A DNA stretch of 64,000 nt. Source: Chloropicon primus (Eukaryota; Chlorophyta; Chloropicophyceae; Chloropicales; Chloropicaceae). Below, piece by piece: positions 19,701-27,025 of this stretch. Within the stretch, counting starts at the first letter, position 1, and every line of letters begins with the position of its first letter. The DNA lies in contig CP060765.1 in assembly GCA_023205875.1 (NCBI GenBank), forward strand, positions 1 to 64,000, given 5' to 3'. Made by a program: the position numbers and the translations under genes. Under the pieces are notes generated by a model. The model was not told the origin of the DNA and searched no databases. It saw only the letters and a list, made by a program, of their open reading frames with translations.

Positions 19701-22700
19701 GACCCTCGAGCAGCAGTCTAGGGAGGCCCTCGAGAAGGCTGTTGGTTCCAAGACATCTGAGGCCGAGGCTGCCCTCTCATCCATGAAGGAGGAGTACGCC
19801 AACGAGATCGCATGCTTGAAGGAGGACCTTACCCAGGCCGCCGCTGAGGAGAAGGCCCGCGTCATTGAGTTGGAGAGATCCAGCGCTGAGGCGAAGCTCT
19901 CTGAGGCCAAGGTTGCCTTCGAGACTCAGGCCATCAAGGACAGAGATGTTGCTGTTTCTGAGATGAAGCAGGCCTTGCAGACTTCTTTTGATGAGAGAAT
20001 CCAGCTTGCCAAGGATTCCTATCAGCAGGAGAAGATCAAGCTGTTGTTCGAGCAGAAGCAGGTGGTTGAAAAGACCATGGGCAGCAAGACCAAGGATGCG
20101 CTCAAGGAGCAGGAGTCCGAATTGAGGCAGGAGTTCGAGGATGAGCTGAACAGTGCTCTTTCCAGACAAAAGAAGGAGCTTGAGACCTTTGCTGCTGAGC
20201 ATGAAACTGATACCATTTCTTCTTTGAGAAAAGAGTTGTTGTCTGAGAAGAACGCTGCCCTTTCTGCGCTCCAGGAGACCCTCGAGCAGCAGTCTAGGGA
20301 GGCCCTCGAGAAGGCTGTTGGTTCCAAGACATCTGAGGCCGAGGCTGCCCTCTCATCCATGAAGGAGGAGTACGCCAACGAGATCGCATGCTTGAAGGAG
20401 GAGCACGCCAACGAGATCACATGCTTGAAGGAGGACCTTACCCAGGCCGCCGCTGAGGAGAAGGCCCGCGTCATTGAGTTGGAGAGATCCAGCGCTGAGG
20501 CGAAGCTCTCTGAGGCCAAGGTGTCCGCAGAGTTGCAGGCTGCCAAGGACAGAGCTGATGCCCTTGGCAACATGAAGGAATCCATGGAAGCCGCCCTTGC
20601 TGAACAGGTTGCTGCTGTTGAGGCCACATGCGAGAGCGCCAAGGAGAAGGCCCTTGAGCAGCAAAAGCTTATGCTTGAGCAGGAGGGAGCCAGAATGCTT
20701 TCTGAGGCCTTGTCCAAGAAGGAGAGTGAGCTTGAGCTTGAGCACAACACCAGCCTGCAGAATGCCTTGGAGAAGCAGAGGATCGAGATTGAAGATAGGA
20801 ACTCTGTTGAAAACACTGGATCCATGTCTGAGCTCCGCAAGACGCTTGAGGCTGAGTTCAAGGAAAGGCTTACAAGCAACCTGCATGAACAGCAAGCCAA
20901 GTTGATGCATGACTTTAACATGAAGTTGGAGGCGGAACTGAAGGGGCAAAAGTTTCAGCTTGGACAGCAGCATCAGCAGGATCTCGATGATATGATCTCT
21001 AACTTGGAGAGAGAGATGAAGGATACATTTGAGGAAGAGAAGGCTGCGTTGCAGAAGAGTCTTTCCCAGAAGGCCGAGGAGGAGATGCTTGATGCTTTGT
21101 CCTCTCAGGAGAGCGAGTTGAAGGCCCAGGCTCAGAGCGAGCTTGAGTCCTCCCTCGATGCGCAGATGGAATCTCTCAAGGCAGACTTTGCGAAGGAGCT
21201 TGAGCAGGCCTTGGCTGATCAGAAGCTTTCCCTTTCAGAGTTGTCTTCCAACGAGATGTCTGAGATGCTCCAGAACCAGAAGGAATCCCTCGAGGCCTTT
21301 GCTACTGAGCAGATGGATAAGGCCCTTGCCGAATTGACTGAGCAGCTTACGTCTGAGAAGAACGCTGCCCTTTCTGCGCTCCAGGAGACCCTCGAGCAGC
21401 AGTCTAGGGAGGCCCTCGTGAAGGCTGTTGGTTCCAAGACATCTGAGGCCGAGGCTGCCCTCTCATCCATGAAGGAGGAGTACGCCAACGAGGTCACATG
21501 CTTGAAGGAGGAGCACGCCAACGAGATCACATGCTTGAAGGAGGACCTTACCCAGGCCGCCGCTGAGGAGAAGGCCCGCGTCATTGAGTTGGAGAGATCC
21601 AGCGCTGAGGCGAAGCTCTCTGAGGCCAAGGTTGAGTTTGAGGAATTGGCTGCCAAGCAAAGGGCTGATGCCCTTGGCAACATGAAGGAATCCATGGAAG
21701 CCGCCCTTGCTGAGCAGGTTGCTGCTGTTGAAGCCACATGCGAGAGCGTCAAGGAGAAGGCCCTTGAGCAGCAAAAGCTTATGCTTGAGCAGGAGGGAGC
21801 CAGAATGCTTTCTGAGGCCTTGTCCAAGAAGGAGAGTGAGCTTGAGCTTGAGCACAACACCAGCCTGCAGAATGCCTTGGAGAAGCAGAAGCTTGACATG
21901 AGTGCTGAAGCTGAGGCGCAAATGGCAAAGGCTCTTGAGGACCAGAAATCTGAGCTGGACAACAACAGCAGTGCGGAGTTGGAGAAGGAGCTTTGCAACT
22001 TGAGGGACCAGATGCAATGCGAAATGGAGAACCTCCTGGCCAAGTCAGAGGCTTTGTATGAGAACAAGTTGAAGGAGCTTGGCCAGAAGCAGAAGCTTCT
22101 GTTGGAGGAGACCTTGCAATTCAGAGAGGATGAGCTCAGAGCTGAAGCCGAGGCATATCACAGCGCTGAGGTTGAGAGCCTGAAGGCCAGGCTTGAGAGT
22201 GACTTCCAGGCGGAGAAGAACACTGCCCTCGAAGAGCTTAAGGTCGAATTGAACGAGATGTTCTCCACTAACATGGAAAGCAAGGTGAAGGAGCTTACCG
22301 CTGAGATGTCTACGGCCCATGAGACTGCCTTGAAGGGCCAGAAAGATGCTTTGATGTTGGAATTCAATGAAAGCAAGGAGAAGGCCCTTGCTGAACTCCA
22401 GGCCAAGCTTGAGTCTGAGGCGAAGAAGGACAAGGAGTCTGCCCTTGAGGCGCTGAAAAAGGAACTCTTCGACAGCACCATCAGCGTCTTGAACAAGAAG
22501 ATTGAGGAGCTTGAGGAATCCAGAACACAGCACGCTGCTGAGCTTGACAAGATGAATGTGCGCCTCCAGGGTGCTCTTGCTGCCCTGCAATCTGAGAAGG
22601 AGGAGGTTTCCTCCCTCCAGCAGCAAGCGGCAGAGATGACCAAGGACCATGTTCTCAAGGTTGACGAGCTCACAGCTAGTTTGGACGATGTTCGCAAGGA

Positions 22701-24120
22701 CAGGCAAGAGTTCTTGAACAAGCTTGAAGTTCTTAACGCCCAGATGTCCGCTTTGAAGGAAGCCCAAACCAAGAACAAGCAGCAGCAGATGGAGCAGATC
22801 AGCGATGCGTCCAAGGCCATGGAGGAGAGCAGGCAGCAGGTCCTCAGCCTTGAGGATGACATCGAATCTCTGAAGCTTGAGATCAAGAACAGGGAGGGCA
22901 GAATCTCTGAGGTGGAGGGACAGCTTCTGGAGGCCGAGTACGTCAGGAGACAGCTCCATAACCAAATTCAGGAGCTCCGCGGTAACGTCAGAGTGTTTTG
23001 CAGGGTCAGACCCTTGAAGGAGCAGTTCACCGAGGCATCTGTTGCTTATGTGGACGATGTCTCCATGAAGCTGACTGCGCCAAGTACCAACAATGGCTCT
23101 CTCAACCCTGAGACCAAGGACTGGCAGTTTGGATTCGACAAGGTGTTCACTGATAAGAGCAGCCAGTCGGATGTTTTCAGTGAAGTCTCCCAGCTTGTGC
23201 AGAGTGCCCTTGACGGTTACAAGGTCTGCCTCTTTAGCTATGGCCAAACTGGAAGTGGAAAGACCCACACTATGCTTGGAGGCCAAGGAGACTCCAAGGG
23301 AATCATCGCGAGGTCCGTTGAGAAGATCATTGAGGCTTCCGAACGCCTGGAGAAGAAGGGCTGGAAGTATTCCATGGAGGCCTGCTTCATCGAAATTTAC
23401 AATGAGACTGTGAGAGACCTTCTGCAGCCTGGAACGGCTCATTCTCAGAAGTATTCCATTCAGAACCCAAAGACCGCAGGCGGTTGCCCCTTCGTGGCCA
23501 ATGTCTTGAGGGAGCCCGTGGACTCTGTGGAGGCCGCGAACTCGCTCGTTAGGAGGGCCTCAGCCGCAAGGGCGGTTGAAGCCACCCAGATGAATGACAC
23601 CAGCAGTAGGAGTCACACCATCTTCATGCTTTACATCACTGGTATCCATAAGGATGCCGGGCAGAAGCTTGAGGGCTGCTTGAACCTCGTTGATCTCGCA
23701 GGTAGCGAGAGGGTGTCAAGGTCTGGTGCAAGTGGCGCGAGGCTCAGAGAGACCTGCGCCATTAACAAGAGTCTGAGCAGCTTGGGAGATGTCTTCACCG
23801 CTATTGGAGCGAAGCAGAAGCACATTCCTTTCAGAAACAGCAAGCTTACACATCTGCTTGCACCTTGTCTGTCCGGCGATGGAAAGACTCTGATGTTTGT
23901 CAACATCAGCCCGGAAGTGAAGGATGCCGAGGAGACTCTCTGCTCCTTGAGGTTTGCGAGCCATGTGAATGCTTGTGAGCTTGGAAGGGGGGCAAGGCGC
24001 AACGTTAAGGCTTTGGAGGAGACCACAAACAAGCCCCCACCAACGCCAGGTAGCATGAAAAAGCCCGCGAGGCGTGTCGCATCCAGGACGGCAACTCGGG
24101 TGTCTAAAGCACGAATTTAA
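16792..24120 (+). CDS. giant C-terminal-motor kinesin (kinesin-14) with internally duplicated coiled coil
   Basis: 2442 residues, single exon, ATG 16792. Residues 1-~210 are a basic tail; ~210-2055 form an almost continuous Glu/Lys/Gln/Ala heptad-rich coiled coil; the motor is at the C-terminus (~2058-2400), starting with the kinesin-14 neck LRGNVRVFCRVRP. Motor motifs are complete: P-loop GQTGSGKTHTM, switch I NDTSSRSHTIF, switch II LVDLAGSER and NKSLSSLGDVFTAI. It should be a minus-end-directed microtubule motor or crosslinker in spindle or cytoplasmic transport. Typical kinesin-14s are 700-1300 residues; the excess is coiled coil, enlarged by near-identical DNA repeats between about 18690 and 21900. 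A basic tail after the motor (ARRVASRTATRVSKARI) may bind microtubules or nucleus. Confidence 0.95.
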   Translation: MRTRRQRQLDEEASVGVEGNNENSGVVGHEVAATPLSKKDMLAQWKRTQLETPRRAAGDGQVLDGLASLNGKATREPLGQRDLNLNSSLEQILSSQQKKEAKSSKLAWMEGSNENGDLPAFTTPSRGKQQTASQGNGPSMVDLKARVDVIRRESIMRDVRRESMSGMNPATGLSSLLPQTPNRNLAAMNASAGVGALGDLSMSFPGCLSAAMACFDEETFVKECKAALQCKIRSSRQNPETQRDEAVTIIKSLRRCLKTMFSKKDALSKATVQFEDEVSQMIAEMTLKMQTELDSSRQQSLQQTKELFKDLKDGDAGDNSEMFNERMRKLETLEQHLQKCEKELESERSGMREDERKRAVAEAQSKLNRSMSEVEKRQSQLSIREAELKERRLEWQNMEKEYKLVAEEAEKAKQEQKQIEEQNNFLQKKCTSLESDLMKIQEELSESKDEEFNAQQACSSLQEALETERAAFLEEQKELADKKEVEMKSLEEQLFAQKEQEIKEVEAQMSEESSKLLLLERQTHEKEQAEQLAEFEERLQRTVDNATAEVKSTMEQDFATELKALTEQHTAELEDTLQATRSEMSNRFSQENSSALDQQKETMLAEFNQTMDDKLAEQKSQLQYTFNAEVDLMKDTFEEEKAALQKSLSQKAEEEMLDALSSQESELKAQAQSELESSLDAQMESLKADFAKELEQALADQKLSLSELSSNEMSEMLQNQKESLEAFATEQMDKALAELTEQLTSEKNAALSALQETLEQQSREALVKAVGSKTSEAEAALSSMKEEYANEVTCLKEEHANEVTCLKEEHANEITCLKEDLTQAAAEEKARVIELERSSAEAKLSEAKVAFETQAIKDRDVAVSEMKQALQTSFDERIQLAKDSYQQEKIKLLFEQKQVVEKTMGSKTKDALKEQESELRQEFEDELNSALSRQKKELETFAAEHETDTISSLRKELLSEKNAALSALQETLEQQSREALEKAVGSKTSEAEAALSSMKEEYANEIACLKEDLTQAAAEEKARVIELERSSAEAKLSEAKVAFETQAIKDRDVAVSEMKQALQTSFDERIQLAKDSYQQEKIKLLFEQKQVVEKTMGSKTKDALKEQESELRQEFEDELNSALSRQKKELETFAAEHETDTISSLRKELLSEKNAALSALQETLEQQSREALEKAVGSKTSEAEAALSSMKEEYANEIACLKEEHANEITCLKEDLTQAAAEEKARVIELERSSAEAKLSEAKVSAELQAAKDRADALGNMKESMEAALAEQVAAVEATCESAKEKALEQQKLMLEQEGARMLSEALSKKESELELEHNTSLQNALEKQRIEIEDRNSVENTGSMSELRKTLEAEFKERLTSNLHEQQAKLMHDFNMKLEAELKGQKFQLGQQHQQDLDDMISNLEREMKDTFEEEKAALQKSLSQKAEEEMLDALSSQESELKAQAQSELESSLDAQMESLKADFAKELEQALADQKLSLSELSSNEMSEMLQNQKESLEAFATEQMDKALAELTEQLTSEKNAALSALQETLEQQSREALVKAVGSKTSEAEAALSSMKEEYANEVTCLKEEHANEITCLKEDLTQAAAEEKARVIELERSSAEAKLSEAKVEFEELAAKQRADALGNMKESMEAALAEQVAAVEATCESVKEKALEQQKLMLEQEGARMLSEALSKKESELELEHNTSLQNALEKQKLDMSAEAEAQMAKALEDQKSELDNNSSAELEKELCNLRDQMQCEMENLLAKSEALYENKLKELGQKQKLLLEETLQFREDELRAEAEAYHSAEVESLKARLESDFQAEKNTALEELKVELNEMFSTNMESKVKELTAEMSTAHETALKGQKDALMLEFNESKEKALAELQAKLESEAKKDKESALEALKKELFDSTISVLNKKIEELEESRTQHAAELDKMNVRLQGALAALQSEKEEVSSLQQQAAEMTKDHVLKVDELTASLDDVRKDRQEFLNKLEVLNAQMSALKEAQTKNKQQQMEQISDASKAMEESRQQVLSLEDDIESLKLEIKNREGRISEVEGQLLEAEYVRRQLHNQIQELRGNVRVFCRVRPLKEQFTEASVAYVDDVSMKLTAPSTNNGSLNPETKDWQFGFDKVFTDKSSQSDVFSEVSQLVQSALDGYKVCLFSYGQTGSGKTHTMLGGQGDSKGIIARSVEKIIEASERLEKKGWKYSMEACFIEIYNETVRDLLQPGTAHSQKYSIQNPKTAGGCPFVANVLREPVDSVEAANSLVRRASAARAVEATQMNDTSSRSHTIFMLYITGIHKDAGQKLEGCLNLVDLAGSERVSRSGASGARLRETCAINKSLSSLGDVFTAIGAKQKHIPFRNSKLTHLLAPCLSGDGKTLMFVNISPEVKDAEETLCSLRFASHVNACELGRGARRNVKALEETTNKPPPTPGSMKKPARRVASRTATRVSKARI
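18688..21900 (+). repeat. in-frame coding repeats within kinesin-14 coiled coil
   Basis: Three layers of near-identical DNA. First, a block of about 600-650 bp starting at 18688 recurs at 21016 (offset 2328 bp; encodes MKDTFEEEKAALQKSLSQ onward). Second, a 576-bp unit (192 residues, opening AFETQAIKDRDVAVSEM) is tandem at 19336 and 19912. Third, a block encoding ALGNMKESMEAALAEQ recurs near 20557 and 21667. The segment SEKNAALSALQETLEQQ appears four times. Small 30-bp units (EEHANEV/I) vary in copy number between blocks. All lengths are multiples of three. Confidence 0.9.
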
Positions 24121-24201
24121 GCCTTCTGGCCTAGAAGCGATTGTACTATATATATGATTACGAAGTTTACATATGAAGACAGAAGGGTTACCGACGCTCG
24201 A

Positions 24202-25566
24202 CTACTCAGTCTTGCTCTTTTTGAGCTCCGTCATTGCCCTCTCCACCAGCTTTCCCAACCCCCCGCCACTCTCTTTGATGGCCTTGCGCACTTTCTTCGC
24301 TTCCTCCGAGGTCTCCTTTTTTCTCTTCTTGCTCAACGGAGCTGCTGGGGTTTCAACCTCCATGTCGTCAGTCTTGCAGCCTTCCAGACCGCACATCTGC
24401 TGCGCCCACGCAAACTCCCTCATCGTTTCTGTCTTGCTGGCCTGCAGGTAGACGGGAAACTTCCACTTCTTCTTCTCTGGAAGTTCGCCCATCTTCTCCT
24501 CGGCGTATACCCCCAAGCTTTTCTCCAGCTTCTTGCCGTGATCCTCGGGGTAAAGGCTGCGCAGGACGTCCACGACAGACTTGTTCGCATCCACGAAGAC
24601 CCTGTTGAGCTCCGGGTAGTAGTGAAAACTGATCGTGTCCACCGCCCCCTTGGCCCCGGCGGGGAGGAGAGACACCTTCACGGACAGCGGGTGCGTCACC
24701 ACCGTGAGGCCCTTTCGGAAGGCCTGGTGCTGTTGCTTATTTCCAAGGTTGTCCCCGCCGCCCTCCGATCGGTCGAAGCACAAATCGTCGGAAAGGTACT
24801 CCTGGAGGTCGGCCGACGTCCCCTCTATGGAAGCGCACCACTCCCTCGGGCCCTCGACCGCGGCCGCCTGCGCCAACAATATCTGCAGGGGCATGGGAAG
24901 ATACTGGTCAAAGGTGGACTTGGAGATACCCGCTCGGTGCTTGGACCTCTCGAAGAGCCTCTGTATCCGGGCCACGCCCTCCTTCTGCAGAGCGACTTCC
25001 TTGACGAAGAGAGACTCGAGCTTCTCGTTCTCGTCCAGTTCCAACTGCTCCTCCTCCTTCTTCGCGCTCAACTCCCTGAACGTCTCGACAAGAGCGTTCC
25101 TCTGCTTCTTCTCCTCCACCAGCTGGGCCTTGTACTCCTTGCACCGCTCGTCCAGCTGCGTCACTTGACTCAAGTCGTTCTCCTCCACGTCCAAGTCAGC
25201 GCTCGTGTACTTGCTCTTGTTCGCCAACGTACGCTTCACCCTCGTCGTGTAATGGTTCAGGATGTACTTGCTGCTCCCGAGAGCCTCGGACTCCGAGTGG
25301 AGCTTCGAGCGAGCCAACGAGCTCGAACACGCCGAGCGAGATACCTCTCCGACGGCTCTCTTGAACTTCATCCCGAGGCTCACCAGTTGGATCTCCGCTC
25401 GCCGGGCGAGAACTCCAAACCTTTCCTCGTGTTCTCCTCCAGGTGAGGTTGTTGCGGTACCGGTGTCGGTGCCGGTGGCGGTGCAAAGGGACACCATCTC
25501 CTTCGCCACATCCCTCAACTCCTGTAATGACACTCTCCACTCCTCCCTCTCCTCCATCTTCACCAT
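24202..25566 (-). CDS. THOC5-like THO/TREX mRNA-export subunit
   Basis: 454 residues from ATG 25566. The middle is coiled coil (KSKYTSADLDVEENDLSQVTQL, ERCKEYKAQLVEEKKQRNAL), followed by STFDQYLPMPLQILLAQAAAV, which resembles the YLP..L..L..QA core of THOC5/FMIP. Then come HPLSVKVSLLPAG and a beta segment ISFHYYPELNRVFVD. The C-terminus is a basic nuclear-localisation-like stretch (PLSKKRKKETSEEAKKVRK). THOC5 acts in the nuclear TREX complex in mRNA processing and export. It is shorter than animal or plant THOC5 (about 680-820). The frame is open for another 540 nt upstream to ATG 26106, but that stretch is Pro/Ser low-complexity and probably 5' UTR. Convergent with kinesin-14, 81 bp apart. 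Confidence 0.72.
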   Translation of the reverse strand: MVKMEEREEWRVSLQELRDVAKEMVSLCTATGTDTGTATTSPGGEHEERFGVLARRAEIQLVSLGMKFKRAVGEVSRSACSSSLARSKLHSESEALGSSKYILNHYTTRVKRTLANKSKYTSADLDVEENDLSQVTQLDERCKEYKAQLVEEKKQRNALVETFRELSAKKEEEQLELDENEKLESLFVKEVALQKEGVARIQRLFERSKHRAGISKSTFDQYLPMPLQILLAQAAAVEGPREWCASIEGTSADLQEYLSDDLCFDRSEGGGDNLGNKQQHQAFRKGLTVVTHPLSVKVSLLPAGAKGAVDTISFHYYPELNRVFVDANKSVVDVLRSLYPEDHGKKLEKSLGVYAEEKMGELPEKKKWKFPVYLQASKTETMREFAWAQQMCGLEGCKTDDMEVETPAAPLSKKRKKETSEEAKKVRKAIKESGGGLGKLVERAMTELKKSKTE

Positions 25567-27025
25567 CGTCGCCTTCCTCCTTTCTGGCTCTGGCTCGGAT
25601 CGGACGGAGGGGACGAGGGATGGCGAGGGATGGCGAGGGATGGCGATGGTGGAGGGGGAGGGCAAGGGGAGGAGCAAGGTAAGACACGGCATGGATGGAT
25701 CCCTTGTCTCTTCCTCTTTCCAAAGAGCCCTCACTTGACACGATGGAGAATGATGGAAAGAGAGGGGAGAGGGGGAGGGGGAGGGGGAGGGGTACACTCT
25801 CCCAGCCTCGGGTGTGGGAGAGGGGTGGATGCCACCGGAAGGGGCACGGGACAGGAGGGTGCAGAGCTTTCGATGGGGACTGTCACTTGCCAGGATGATG
25901 CCTGTCCAGGGCATCAGGAATCCTGAATTCAAGGGGGATGCAGGGACAAGGTGAGGGAGCGGCTGCACGGGGCGCACGAGGGGGCGAGGGCGGGGGGCCT
26001 CGTCCCAAGCACTTGGTGAAGTGTGATCGAAGAGAGGGCGCCAGTCGGCGTGGATGCGACGCTTGATCGATCTTTTGCTGACACGACTTGACCCCTCTTT
26101 GCCCATCAGACTAATGTGTTGGCTTGTGTCACACTCTTGCTCCAGTGCAACGAGAACACAAGACTATTTTTATGAAATAATAATGAAAAAAAAATAACAG
26201 TAAGGATTCGAAGTTCCTCCTCGAGGTCTTGGAGCTCCTTTCCTCCGTTGGCATTATTTTTTCCCGACGCGCGGGTCCCTCTATGGCGCCGCCAATCGCT
26301 CGACTTGTCCCGCATCGAGCTGCAAACCTGTCGGGAAAATAACAAAAAAAAACTTTCATGGAAGCCCACTCGTTCGCTGGAGCGGCTTTCCCTTGCGCCC
26401 CGCGTGCAAGAACAAATAAAGGCGAGTCCTTTGGACACCTCAAGCGGTTTTCTCCCTCGTGATCGCTTCGAGGCGCTCCCCATTGTCGCCCACCGACAGC
26501 AAAAGCCGTTCCGTTTCAGGCTTGCTCCTTTCACTCGGGACTCTGCAGCCGCTTGCTGCTGTGAAGAAAAAGAGAGAGAGTGGGGGGAGAGGGAGAGAAA
26601 GAGAGATGCTGCTGCCACTGCTTCTGTCCCTAATGACGACGATGCCTCCGATGGTAGTTGCTCTCCTTTCTTCTAGCATCCCCCTTGAAGGAAAGTTTCC
26701 CTTCTTCTTCTTGCACAGGTTCTTGTTCTTGGGCTCCAGCAACAGCCGAAGAACGAAGAGACAACCAATCAACCAAACAAACAAGGAGAGAGAGAGAGAG
26801 AAAGAAAGGGATGCAGACGACGGCAATCCTTCAAAAGTTCTCAAGCTGCCCTCCTCTCTCCTTCCTTGCTCTTGCTCTAGCTCTGGTCTCTCTCTCTCTC
26901 TCTCTCTCGATGCCGATGGATCGTCGATCGGTTTCACTGAGCAACTTTTCTCTTCGTGCTCGCCCGTTAATGTTTGCTCGTTTCGGCTCTCTGCTCTGCA
27001 GCCGTCGGTCCGCGTTGACGGAGCC
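25567..27025. promoter_or_regulatory. long divergent region between THOC5-like and Sec23-like genes
   Basis: 1459 bp. It includes GGCGAGGGAT repeats (25619-25645), a (GGGGGA)n tract (25766-25790), a copy of a dispersed TCTTTCGAAAGAGCC-type motif (about 25693-25740), an AT-rich block (26160-26210), GA and CT microsatellites (26570-26605, 26785-26806, 26886-26910), and GATCG motifs near 26925-26938. Both genes have in-frame upstream extensions here whose composition does not look like protein. Confidence 0.45.

Noticed and set aside
22045-23442. 465-residue open frame antisense to the kinesin
   Set aside because: Leu/His-rich shadow of the Glu/Lys/Gln coiled coil, no domain; explained by codon bias on the other strand.
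26459-27025. N-terminal extension of the Sec23-like protein
   Set aside because: Composed of microsatellite-derived Lys/Arg/Glu and Ser/Leu runs; the Sec23-type N-terminal strand begins soon after ATG 27026.
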